Of a stretch of DNA of 64,000 nucleotides, positions 25,107-33,298 are shown one piece after another. The notes under the pieces were generated by a model that was given only the letters and a program-made list of their open reading frames with translations, was not told where the DNA came from and did no database searches. A program made the translations under genes and the position numbers. The DNA lies in contig NZ_AP022576.1 of NCBI RefSeq assembly GCF_010730355.1, forward strand, positions 5,270,001 through 5,334,000, given 5' to 3'. This stretch comes from Mycobacterium florentinum. Its GTDB lineage: Bacteria; Actinomycetota; Actinomycetes; Mycobacteriales; Mycobacteriaceae. Numbering within the stretch: position 1 is the stretch's first letter; the number at the start of each line of letters is the position of its first letter.

Positions 25107-25933
25107 CCGATAAAGCGATTGACTGCCTGATCAACGTGCACTTCGGCGAGGTCGACTCCCAGCCCACCTGGATGCTCAAGGTCCGTGACGACTACTTCAA
25201 GGGCCCACAGTCGATGTTCGCGCCGGTCGACCTGTCCGAGCTGCTCGATGAGATGGACGAACAGGGCGTGCAGAAAGCCATCCTGATGGACAATCTCGCC
25301 AGCCCGTCGACCACCGCGCGCAAGTTCGTCGGGGCCAAGCCGGACCGATTCGCGCTGGCGATGGGCGGCGTCAACCTGCTGCGTCCGGTGGGGCCGTTGC
25401 GCGAACTGACCGCCGTCGTGCGCGACCTTCCGGTCGTGTATGCCGTAGTGGGACCGAGCTTTTGGGGTGATGGCCAGTACCCGCCCAGCGATGCCGTCTA
25501 CTACCCGCTGTACGCCAAGTGCGCGGAGCTGGGCTTGCCGCTGTGCGTGAACACCGGTATTCCGGGGCCCCCGATCCCCGGCGAGGTACAGAACCCCATC
25601 CACCTGGACCGGGTGTGCGTGCGGTTTCCGGAACTCAAGCTGTGCATGATCCACGGCGCAGATCCATGGTGGGACATCGCGATCCGGCTGCTGCTCAAAT
25701 ACGCGAACCTTCGACTGATGACCTCGGCCTGGTCGCCCAAGCGGCTGCCGGAAAGCCTGCTGCACTACATGCGCACCCGCGGCCCGAACAAGGTCATCTA
25801 CGCGTCGGACTGGCCGGTGTTGCGAATGCGTCGAGTGCTGCCCGAAGCCCGCGCGCTGGACCTGCCCACCGAGGTACTGGACAACTACCTGTACAACAAC
25901 GCACAAGAGTTCTTCTTCGGCGACCGAGCCTGA
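25103..25933 (+). CDS. Amidohydrolase-2 family protein (short form)
   Basis: A 276-residue TIM-barrel amidohydrolase-like protein, shorter than the 350-410-residue relatives nearby. N-terminal ligand region LINVHFGEVD contains one His. The mid-barrel position reads LCVNTGIPGP (Asn where His is usual). IHGADPWWD supplies another His-Asp pair, and the C-terminal Asp is in YASDWPVLRM. The metal site may therefore differ from that of the longer paralogues. Its ATG overlaps the ligase stop, so the two are coupled. A hydrolase or decarboxylase role on the pathway intermediate is inferred. Confidence 0.86.
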   Translation: MTDKAIDCLINVHFGEVDSQPTWMLKVRDDYFKGPQSMFAPVDLSELLDEMDEQGVQKAILMDNLASPSTTARKFVGAKPDRFALAMGGVNLLRPVGPLRELTAVVRDLPVVYAVVGPSFWGDGQYPPSDAVYYPLYAKCAELGLPLCVNTGIPGPPIPGEVQNPIHLDRVCVRFPELKLCMIHGADPWWDIAIRLLLKYANLRLMTSAWSPKRLPESLLHYMRTRGPNKVIYASDWPVLRMRRVLPEARALDLPTEVLDNYLYNNAQEFFFGDRA

Positions 25934-25953
25934 GATACGACAGGAGCACTGAG

Positions 25954-27012
25954 ATGGACCGCTTCGAGCTGCGCAGACTGGACTACAGTCTGTCCGATCA
26001 CCATGTGGATCTGCAGAATGCGTACAAGCAATTCTTCAAGACCCACTGTTCCATCGAAACGGTCCGCGCCGCAGAGCCTTCCGGGTTCGACAAGAACCTG
26101 TGGGAGCGCCTGTGTGCGATGGGTGCGACCACGATGGCCCTGCCCGAGTCCTGCGGCGGTGACGGGGCGACGCTCGTCGACCTCACGCTGGTGGCCGAGG
26201 AGATCGGGCGCTCGCTCGCGCCGGTTCCGTGGGTCGATCATGTGTGCGCCGCGCGGCTGCTGGGTCGCCTCGGGGCGATCGGCGCCGACACCGCCGGCAT
26301 CGCCGACGGGGAACAGCTTGCGGGGATCGATGCGCGCCTCGACGGCGCACCGGGCGTCCGCCTGATCCCGACCGGATCAATCGCCGACCACATCATCGTC
26401 CGCGACGGCGACGAGGTGGTGCGCCTGACGTTCGGGACCCGGCCGACCAAGGTCGACAACCTCGGCCGGCTGCCGATGGCCTGGGTCGATCCGGCCAATG
26501 CCGACACCCGCACCGTCGTCGCGCAGGGGGCCGAGGCGCTGGCGAGCTACGAACTCGCGCTCGACGAATGGCGATTGCTGACCGCGTCGGCACTGGTGGG
26601 CCTGGTCGAGGAGACCATGACGATCGCGGCCGAATTCTCCAAGACCCGCTACACATTAGGCGTCCCGATCTCGACGCTGCAGGCCATTTCGCATCCGCTG
26701 GCCAACATGGCCATTACCGTGCAGGGCGGGCGCAACCTGGCCCGGCGGGCGGCCTGGTTCCTGGACAACGAACCCGGCGAACGAGCCGAGTTGGCGCCGT
26801 CGGCGTTCGTGTTCATGGCCGAGGAAGCCGCCAAGGCGGCGACGATGGCCGTGCACATCCAAGGCGGACTTGGTGTTTCGGCCGAAGCCGCCGCAACGGC
26901 CTACTTGGTGCGAGCCCGCGGATGGCCGCTGGCCGCCGGTGATCCGGGTACCACCGCGAAGCGGGTCGCCGAGATCGTGACCGCACGTGAGAGTGCGGCC
27001 GCGGCCGTCTAG
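25954..27012 (+). CDS. Acyl-CoA dehydrogenase, small (alpha-like) subunit type
   Basis: A 352-residue acyl-CoA dehydrogenase with a shortened C-terminus. It has the N-terminal helical domain (LWERLCAMGATTMALPE), a middle domain without the usual FAD-contacting MWIT-type motif, and a C-terminal IQGGLGVSAEA helix. The catalytic YEGT segment is missing. Directly followed, 14 bp on, by a full-length relative. Paired genes of this kind encode heterotetrameric FadE enzymes in mycobacterial sterol side-chain catabolism, where one subunit lacks the catalytic base. That assembly is inferred here. The start ATG follows CAGGAGC. Confidence 0.88.
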   Translation: MDRFELRRLDYSLSDHHVDLQNAYKQFFKTHCSIETVRAAEPSGFDKNLWERLCAMGATTMALPESCGGDGATLVDLTLVAEEIGRSLAPVPWVDHVCAARLLGRLGAIGADTAGIADGEQLAGIDARLDGAPGVRLIPTGSIADHIIVRDGDEVVRLTFGTRPTKVDNLGRLPMAWVDPANADTRTVVAQGAEALASYELALDEWRLLTASALVGLVEETMTIAAEFSKTRYTLGVPISTLQAISHPLANMAITVQGGRNLARRAAWFLDNEPGERAELAPSAFVFMAEEAAKAATMAVHIQGGLGVSAEAAATAYLVRARGWPLAAGDPGTTAKRVAEIVTARESAAAAV

Positions 27013-27026
27013 GACAGGAGCAAGAC

Positions 27027-28220
27027 ATGGACTTCTCCCGGGTGGAGCTATCGGAGGACGATGCGGCTTTTCGTGAGGAATTGCGCGGCTTCTTGAAAAC
27101 CCATGTGACCGAGGACGTTCTGCGGCGCGACCGCGAGACCGGTGACAACTTCGACGAGGGCGTGCACCTGGCTTTGGGCGCAGCGGGTTATCTGGCGCGC
27201 GAATGGAAACCGGAATCCGATGGTGGATTCACCCGGGTGCGCCGGCGCATCTACGAGCTGGAGAAACGCCGCGCGCAGGTGCCGTGGGTGACGTGGGGGA
27301 CGACCGCCATGGTGGCGCGATCGGTCGCGAAATTCGGTTCGGCCGAGCTGCAGGACGAGGTGATGCCGAAGGTCTTCAGCGGTGAGGTTCGGCTGTGTCT
27401 CGGCTACACCGAACCCGAGGGTGGCTCCGATGTCGCCACCTGCAAAACCCGTGCGGTCCGCGACGGCGATGGCTGGGTGATCAACGGCTCGAAGATGTTC
27501 ACCACCGGTGCGCACAACTGCCAGTACGTGTTCTTGATCACCAACACCGCGCCGGATGCACCAAAGCACAAGAGCCTGACCATGTTCCTGGTTCCGTTGG
27601 ACTCACCCGGCATCGAGATCCAGGGCATCCGCACCGTGGACGGCGACCGGACCAACATCGTGTACTACAGCGATGTCCGCGTCGACGACAAGTACCGGCT
27701 GGGTGATGTGAACGCGGGCTGGACGGTGCTGCGCGAGCCGCTCAACACCGAACACGGCGCGGTCGCGGCCGCACCCGACGGCTTGCAGGACACCTCGATC
27801 ATGATGCACCAGGCCGGTTCGATGGCGACGGCGGTCGACCAGGCCGTGGCGGCCGTGATCCGGCCGGATCCCAACGGGCGCAAGCTTGTCGACGATGATT
27901 CGGTCGCGTATCGGCTGGGCCGCAGCGTCGCCCGGTTGGAGGCGGCGTTGTCGTCCCCGAACATCTACGGGCGGGTGGCCATCGCCCAGACGATGCGTGA
28001 CATCTCCCCGGACCTGATGGACATCCACGGGGCGGCGTCGACCCTGCCGTTCGGCACCGACGGGGCCGCCGATGACGGCAGCGCCGAATATGTCTACCGT
28101 TTCGCGCCTTTGGTCGGAATCTACGGCGGCACCCTTGAGGTGTTCCGCAACATGATCGGCCAGTACACGCTCGGGCTGGGCAAGCCCAACTACTCACCGC
28201 CGGTCAAGAAGGTCTCGTAA
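27027..28220 (+). CDS. Acyl-CoA dehydrogenase, large subunit type
   Basis: A 397-residue acyl-CoA dehydrogenase with LCLGYTEPEGGSDVA and INGSKMFTTGAHN in the middle domain and IYGGTLEVFRNMIG near the end. The canonical YEGT Glu position holds Gly (YGGT), so the catalytic base must lie elsewhere or come from the partner subunit. Together with the smaller gene just upstream it fits a two-gene alpha2beta2-type FadE. Last gene of the plus operon, followed by a long hairpin at 28234-28296. Its likely substrate is a branched or ring-bearing acyl-CoA. Confidence 0.9.
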   Translation: MDFSRVELSEDDAAFREELRGFLKTHVTEDVLRRDRETGDNFDEGVHLALGAAGYLAREWKPESDGGFTRVRRRIYELEKRRAQVPWVTWGTTAMVARSVAKFGSAELQDEVMPKVFSGEVRLCLGYTEPEGGSDVATCKTRAVRDGDGWVINGSKMFTTGAHNCQYVFLITNTAPDAPKHKSLTMFLVPLDSPGIEIQGIRTVDGDRTNIVYYSDVRVDDKYRLGDVNAGWTVLREPLNTEHGAVAAAPDGLQDTSIMMHQAGSMATAVDQAVAAVIRPDPNGRKLVDDDSVAYRLGRSVARLEAALSSPNIYGRVAIAQTMRDISPDLMDIHGAASTLPFGTDGAADDGSAEYVYRFAPLVGIYGGTLEVFRNMIGQYTLGLGKPNYSPPVKKVS

Positions 28221-28233
28221 TTTCCGCATCCTG

Positions 28234-28296
28234 CGCCGAACGTGCACTGATGGCGGTGTTTTCCGGCGTGTCGCCGCCATCAGTGCACGCTCGGCG
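28234..28296. terminator. Long hairpin between convergent operons (bidirectional terminator or REP-like palindrome)
   Basis: Arms at 28234-28256 and 28274-28296 pair over 23 bp with one mismatch, around a 17-nt loop. The gap lies between the convergent acyl-CoA dehydrogenase and amidohydrolase genes. The stem is far longer than a normal intrinsic terminator and no U-tract follows, so it could be a dispersed mycobacterial intergenic palindrome acting as a terminator. Confidence 0.62.
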
Positions 28297-28317
28297 AAAG
28301 GTGGCGTCCGTCGCCGT

Positions 28318-29547
28318 TCAGGCGCCGGCGAGTGCCGGGGGCTTGGCGGCGTTAGGATCTGGGTTGGCGATCGGCAGCCCCATGAAGCGGCGCGCATTGT
28401 CGCCCATGAAGTCATAGGTACGCCGTTCGTCCATGTCGTCGGCGTATTTCCAGAAACCCTTCGGCTCGGCGAGCCCCTCGGGATGCGGGTAGTCGGAGCC
28501 GAACAGCACCCGGTCCCAGCCCACGGTGTCGACGACGTCGGCCACGCAGCCCTCCCAGAACGGGCTGACCCAGATGTTTCGCCGGAACACGTCGTGCGGA
28601 TGCTCGGGGAAGTTCTGCGGCATCTTCTTGTACAGGTCGGCAAAGTCGTTGAACAGCGGGAAGATCCACGAGCTGCCGTTCTCGACGCTGGCGATGCGCA
28701 GCTTGGGGAATCGGGTCAGCGTGCCGTGACAAATCAGGCTGGTGATCATGTCCGCAATTTCGCGGTGGCCCAACGTCATCCAGCGAAATGCGCTCTGAGT
28801 CATGAAATTCTGGGTGTGCGGAGGTTCCCACCTGGCGACGTAATCGTCCAGCGGCGGGTAGCTGGCGTGCAACACGATCGGTAACCCGGCGGACTCGACG
28901 TCACGCCAGAAGGGATCGAACTCGGGCAGCGCCGGTGAGCGCCAGCCGTGAATCCCGTTCACCGGTCCGGGTTTGATCAATGCGGCCCGAACATCGTTGT
29001 CCAGCAGGTACTCCAGTTCGCGCTGGGCGGCGTCGACCTCGGACAGATTGACGATCGGTGTGGAGAACACCCGGTTTCGGTAGTTGTAGGTCCAGTGTTC
29101 GAGCATCCACTGGTTCAGCGCGTGGATGATCGCCAGCGTCAATTCGGGATCATCGGCCGACGAGTGCTCGACCAGGCTGGCCAGCGTGGGGTAGTTGAGT
29201 GCCTCGACGACGCCCTGGCGGTCGAGTTCGGCGATTCGGTCTTCGGGATTGCGCGTCGCGGCCGGCGCCGCGATCGCGTTGCCCTGCATCTCGCGCAGCG
29301 TGAGCCCCTCGGAGTTCTTACCGGCGAAGAACTTTTCGTGCGCACCCGGCGCGGCGACGCGTTCGAACGTCGGGTTCGGGATGAAGTCAGAGACCTTGTT
29401 GTTGATGATGATTCGGGTCTGACGCCCGATCTGGGCGAACTGGACGGACCGCGCGTACTTCTCCGGAAGATATTTCGTCAACGATTCCGGGGTTTCGTAC
29501 ATGTGCTGGTCGGCGTCGAAAATCGGCACCTGGGTGAACTGAGCCAT
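28318..29547 (-). CDS. Amidohydrolase-2 family metal-dependent hydrolase
   Basis: A 409-residue TIM-barrel amidohydrolase. Candidate ligands are His in IFDADQHMYETPES, His in IVLHASYPP at about 215, and Asp in FGSDYPHPEG at about 345. The segments DFIPNPTF and the C-terminal DNARRFMGL match the paralogue at 22236, suggesting related reactions on successive or parallel intermediates. It is the fourth and last gene of the minus operon led by P450 (33189), CaiB and lipid-transfer thiolase genes, 12 bp after the thiolase stop. It converges with the previous operon across the long hairpin. Confidence 0.88.
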   Translation of the reverse strand: MAQFTQVPIFDADQHMYETPESLTKYLPEKYARSVQFAQIGRQTRIIINNKVSDFIPNPTFERVAAPGAHEKFFAGKNSEGLTLREMQGNAIAAPAATRNPEDRIAELDRQGVVEALNYPTLASLVEHSSADDPELTLAIIHALNQWMLEHWTYNYRNRVFSTPIVNLSEVDAAQRELEYLLDNDVRAALIKPGPVNGIHGWRSPALPEFDPFWRDVESAGLPIVLHASYPPLDDYVARWEPPHTQNFMTQSAFRWMTLGHREIADMITSLICHGTLTRFPKLRIASVENGSSWIFPLFNDFADLYKKMPQNFPEHPHDVFRRNIWVSPFWEGCVADVVDTVGWDRVLFGSDYPHPEGLAEPKGFWKYADDMDERRTYDFMGDNARRFMGLPIANPDPNAAKPPALAGA

Positions 29548-29559
29548 CGAATGGTCCCG

Positions 29560-30705
29560 TCAGGTCGTGAGGATGGTCGCCGCGGCGGTGCCGGGGGCGC
29601 CGTACAGCTGGGTGAAGCCCACCTTCGGATTCCCGGGCACCTGGCGATCACCCGCCTCACCGCGGAGTTGGCGCACGATCTCGTGGATCTGCCGCAGCCC
29701 GGAGGCGCCGATGGGTTCGCCGTTGGCGATCAGCCCGCCGTCGGTGTTGACCGGCATCGGGCCGTTGATCTCGGTGGCGCCGTCGGCCAGCAGCTTCTCC
29801 TGGTCGCCGTGCTCGCAGAACCCGCACTCGGCCATGTGGATGATCTCGGCACCGGCGTCGGTGTCCTGCAACTGGATCACATCGACGTCGGCGGGGGCCA
29901 CGCCGGCCTTCTCGAATGCGGAGCGGGCGGCGTAAACCGTTGGTGCCACATCTTCTTCGACCGGAGCACAGGTGGTGTTGACCTCGTAGGCGCCGTAACG
30001 CCGGGTACGGACTTCCACCGCCCGCAGATAGACAGGCGCCGACGTATAGCGGTGCGCGATGTCGGCCCTGCACATCACCGCCGCCGCGGCGCCTTCGTCG
30101 GGTGCGCAGAACATGTATTGGGTCAGCGGATAATTGAGCATCGTCGAGTTGAGGATGTTCTCCTCGGAGATGGGCTTGCGGCGAAATGCGTTCGGGTTCA
30201 AGGCTCCATTGCGGAAGTTCTTGGCCGCAACCTTGGCCAGCGTCTCCTGGGAGATGTTGTGGTCGTGCAGGTAGCGGTTCGCCTTCATGCCGAAGAACTG
30301 CGTGGTCAGATATTGCCCGTTCTCCGCATACCAGCTCGGCATGCCCACCAGCGCCGGGTCCTCGGTGAACGCCCCGCGCGGATGCTTGTCCAAGCCGATC
30401 GCGATGCCGATGTCGTAGTCGCCCAACCGGATTCCGTCCGCGCAGGCCTTGACGGCACTGGCGGCCGTCGCGCACGCGTTGAACACATTGGTGAACGGGA
30501 TGCCGGTGAGCCCGACCATGCCGACGATCGCGTCCGGGTTGGCGACCGTCCAGCTGCCCCCGGTGGCGAATTGGACATCCTGCCAAGCGATACCGGCGTC
30601 GGCGACCGCGGCGAGGATGGCGTCGACGCCCATCTGCATGGCCGATTTGCCCTCGAATCGGCCGAACGGGTGTAGGCCGACCCCGATGATCGCCACGTCA
30701 TTCAT
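29560..30705 (-). CDS. Lipid-transfer protein/thiolase (SCPx-like, Ltp type)
   Basis: A 381-residue thiolase-superfamily protein of the mycobacterial lipid-transfer (Ltp/SCPx) group. It has the nucleophile region NACATAASAVKA (Cys about 91), a QLQDTDAGAE segment, and the C-terminal NTDGGLIANGEPIGASGLRQ loop in place of a standard GHPxGATG. Such enzymes catalyse thiolysis or retro-aldol cleavage of branched and steroid side-chain CoA esters. In known systems a DUF35 partner is adjacent; none is seen here. Start ATG overlaps the CaiB stop by 4 bp. Sits in the P450-CaiB-Ltp-amidohydrolase operon. Confidence 0.87.
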   Translation of the reverse strand: MNDVAIIGVGLHPFGRFEGKSAMQMGVDAILAAVADAGIAWQDVQFATGGSWTVANPDAIVGMVGLTGIPFTNVFNACATAASAVKACADGIRLGDYDIGIAIGLDKHPRGAFTEDPALVGMPSWYAENGQYLTTQFFGMKANRYLHDHNISQETLAKVAAKNFRNGALNPNAFRRKPISEENILNSTMLNYPLTQYMFCAPDEGAAAAVMCRADIAHRYTSAPVYLRAVEVRTRRYGAYEVNTTCAPVEEDVAPTVYAARSAFEKAGVAPADVDVIQLQDTDAGAEIIHMAECGFCEHGDQEKLLADGATEINGPMPVNTDGGLIANGEPIGASGLRQIHEIVRQLRGEAGDRQVPGNPKVGFTQLYGAPGTAAATILTT

Positions 30706-31931
30706 GCAATGGCTCCTGCGTTCTTGAGTTCTTCGATGCGGTCCCAATCCATGCCGATCTCCATCAAGACGATCTCGGTGTGCTCGGAGGCCTGGGGCGC
30801 CCGGGTGGTTTCCAGCGGCTCGTGGTTGAACTGGACCGGCCCGCGCACGACCTTGAACGGTGCACCACCCGCGGCGACCTCGACTTCGGCGATCATGTCG
30901 TTGGCGATGGCCTGCTCATCGCTGGCCAGGTCGATCAGGCTCTGGAACGGTGCCCACTGGCCCTTCATCGTCTTCAGGTGCTGGCGCCAATACTCAAAGG
31001 GTTTGGCGGCGAACGCTTTCGCGATCAGCTCGGCGGCCGCGTTGGCGTTCTGAATCAACGGCAGCACCTCGGAGAAGCGCTCATCGTCGGCGGCTTCGGG
31101 GATGCCGAGATGCTCGAAGGTGTCGCGGATCAGGCCGGTCGGGCTGATGATGCAGAGATTGATCGTGCCGCCGTCGGATGTCTCGTAGTTGCCCATGAAC
31201 GGATTCACCGAGATCGCCGACGCGGAACCCGGCATCGGCGTGCGCATGACCTCTCCGGTCTCCATACCCTGCGTCATGCTGGCGCCCGCGGCCCACCAGG
31301 CCGTGCTCAACAGCGACACGTCGAGTTCGACCGCCTCCCCGGTACGCTCGCGGTGCAATAGCGCGGCCGAGATACCGCCGGCGATGAACATGCCGCCGAT
31401 GGAATCGCCGAACGCGGGAATGCCTTGTCCCAGTGCGCCGCCCAACTCCTCGGGCGTCAACGCATAGCCGATGCCGCTGCGCGTCCAGAACGCCGTCCCG
31501 TCGTAGCCGCCGACATTGCGCTCGGGGCCCTTGTCCCCGTAGGCCGAACCCCGGGCGTAGATGATGTTCGGGTTCACCGCGCGAATGTGCTCGACGTCGA
31601 ACTTGTGCGCTTGGCGCTGCGCCGGTTTGTAGTTGGTCAGAAACACATCGGAGGTCTTGGCGAGTTCGTAGATCACCTCCTGGCCGCCCGGCGTGGAGAC
31701 GTCGATGCCGACGCTGCGCTTGCCGCGGTTGGGATGTTCCATCAGCGGATGGCGGTCCGGGTTGACCTGAATGCCACCCATGTTGAGGAAGCCGCGTTGC
31801 GTGTCGCCGCGCAGCGGGTGTTCGACCTTGATCACGTCGGCGCCCCAGTCGGCCAGAATCGCGCCCGCCGCGGGGACGAAGGTGAACTGCGCAACCTCGA
31901 GGACCCGAAAGCCCTGCATTACCTTGACCAT
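30702..31931 (-). CDS. CaiB/BaiF family III CoA-transferase
   Basis: A 409-residue family III CoA-transferase with FRVLEVAQFTFVPAAG, WGADVIKVEHP, and the likely catalytic Asp in AFGDSIGGM at about residue 180. The start is uncertain: in-frame TTG 31943, ATG 31931 and ATG 31919 are close together, and GGGAGAA sits just before 31931. The N-terminus is normal with any of them. It exchanges CoA onto an acid, possibly a racemisable branched acyl group. The gene is coupled to the Ltp thiolase downstream and follows the P450 by about 50 bp. Confidence 0.88.
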   Translation of the reverse strand: MVKVMQGFRVLEVAQFTFVPAAGAILADWGADVIKVEHPLRGDTQRGFLNMGGIQVNPDRHPLMEHPNRGKRSVGIDVSTPGGQEVIYELAKTSDVFLTNYKPAQRQAHKFDVEHIRAVNPNIIYARGSAYGDKGPERNVGGYDGTAFWTRSGIGYALTPEELGGALGQGIPAFGDSIGGMFIAGGISAALLHRERTGEAVELDVSLLSTAWWAAGASMTQGMETGEVMRTPMPGSASAISVNPFMGNYETSDGGTINLCIISPTGLIRDTFEHLGIPEAADDERFSEVLPLIQNANAAAELIAKAFAAKPFEYWRQHLKTMKGQWAPFQSLIDLASDEQAIANDMIAEVEVAAGGAPFKVVRGPVQFNHEPLETTRAPQASEHTEIVLMEIGMDWDRIEELKNAGAIA

Positions 31932-31983
31932 TTCTCCCACCAACTCCGTCTTCTTCGCACCGGACGTTTCCTAACCGCGGACG

Positions 31984-33189
31984 CTACTTGGCCCCGAACG
32001 TCACCGGAAGGGCCGTCGGCGAGCGGAAGGGTTGTCCGAAGATGTGCGGGTCGTCGTCGGTGAGCAGGTTGATGTCGGTCAACCGGTTCAGCAGACATTC
32101 GAGCGCGACACGGGTTTCCAGCCGCGCCAGGTGCAGTCCCAGGCAGGTGTGCTCGCCCGCGGCGAAGGAGATGTGCGGCGTGGACTTTCGGAAGATGTCG
32201 AACTCCTCCGATCGTTGCCAGCGCGCCTCGTCGCGATTGGCGGAGCCGACGCACACCCCGATCACGGAGCGCGCCGGAATCGCCACGCCTTCCAGTTCGG
32301 TGTCCTCGGTGGTGAACCGCTGCACGGTGGTCAGCGGCGTCTCGAAGCGCAGGCCCTCCTCGATCGCCGGGGCGATCAGGTCGCGATCGGCTTGTACCGC
32401 GGCGAACTGCTCGGGATGGGTGAGCAGCAGGTACAGCAGATTTCCCGAGGACCGGTAGGTGGTTTCCAGCCCGGCGGGCAGCAGCAGCCGCAGGAACGAG
32501 TAGATGGCCTCGTCGCTTAGCTTTTCGCCATCGATCTCGGCGGTCACCAGATCGCCGATGATGTCCTCGGTGGGTTGGGATTTGCGATTGTCGATCTGTT
32601 CGACGAAGTAATCCTTCAACGCCGCCGACGCCTCGAACGCCTTCTCGTAGTTGACGTGGTAGCTGATCAACTGCACCGCGCGCTTGCGGAACATCGGCAG
32701 ATCTTCGTCCGGCAATCCCAGCAGCCGGGCGATCACGCGGGTCGGGAATTCGAAGGTGTAGTTGCGGACCAGGTCGGCGGTTCCGGTAGCGATGAATTCG
32801 TCGATCAGCGCGTTGCAGATCGGGCGGACGATCTCGGGCTCCCAGCGGGCCAGCGCCCTGGACTTGAATGCCGCCGACACCAGGTTGCGATGTTCACGAT
32901 GCTGCTTGCCCTCCATCGCCAGGATGGTCGGACCCATGAACAGGCCGATCGTCTTGTCGTAGGGCTTGGAGCTGAACACCCGCCCGTCCCGGAACACCGT
33001 GTTGACCGCGTTGAACGACACCGCCGAGTACTCGTTCTTGGGCAACAGGGACTCGGGGGTCTTGGTGTAATCCATCACCGTCCCGCGGAAGACGCCGGAC
33101 TGACGACGCTTGTGCGCGAAGTACGGATAGGGGTTGCGCAGATCGACGGTTTGGTCGCCGGTGCCGGCGGTGTGAACGTTGGTCGTCAC
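31984..33189 (-). CDS. Cytochrome P450
   Basis: A 401-residue soluble P450. The I-helix motif is LLPAGLETTYRS (AGxET variant), the ExxR is in EEGLRFETP, and the heme-binding loop is FAAGEHTCLG with the axial Cys near 350. It is a close paralogue of the P450 at 58245 (shared LRLLLPAGLETTYRSSGN and LLTHPEQ). The GTG at 33189 follows GGAG. It heads a four-gene minus operon, divergent from an aldehyde dehydrogenase, with copy d of the TACTGTA palindrome between them. Probably performs the first hydroxylation of the substrate. Confidence 0.93.
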   Translation of the reverse strand: MTTNVHTAGTGDQTVDLRNPYPYFAHKRRQSGVFRGTVMDYTKTPESLLPKNEYSAVSFNAVNTVFRDGRVFSSKPYDKTIGLFMGPTILAMEGKQHREHRNLVSAAFKSRALARWEPEIVRPICNALIDEFIATGTADLVRNYTFEFPTRVIARLLGLPDEDLPMFRKRAVQLISYHVNYEKAFEASAALKDYFVEQIDNRKSQPTEDIIGDLVTAEIDGEKLSDEAIYSFLRLLLPAGLETTYRSSGNLLYLLLTHPEQFAAVQADRDLIAPAIEEGLRFETPLTTVQRFTTEDTELEGVAIPARSVIGVCVGSANRDEARWQRSEEFDIFRKSTPHISFAAGEHTCLGLHLARLETRVALECLLNRLTDINLLTDDDPHIFGQPFRSPTALPVTFGAK

Positions 33190-33238
33190 CTAAATCTCCA
33201 GCATTTGCGCGCGGACGGACGGTCGTTACGTAAGATCG

Positions 33239-33257
33239 TACTGTAATTATTACAGTA
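33239..33257. promoter_or_regulatory. TACTGTA palindrome, copy d (perfect)
   Basis: TACTGTAATTATTACAGTA is a perfect palindrome, with arms of 9 bp around one central base. It is the best copy of the set and lies between the divergent P450 operon (minus) and aldehyde dehydrogenase (plus). It defines the consensus TACTGTA-N5-TACAGTA. The position, 50-60 bp from each start codon, suits a repressor covering both promoters. Confidence 0.68.
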
Positions 33258-33298
33258 GACAATATGGGCTTCCCGTGCCCCGGTCTGACGAGGTCACC

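Noticed and set aside
28948..30675. 575-codon plus-strand open frame
   Set aside because: Antisense to the amidohydrolase and Ltp thiolase, both of which have clear motifs. No recognisable domain in the open frame.
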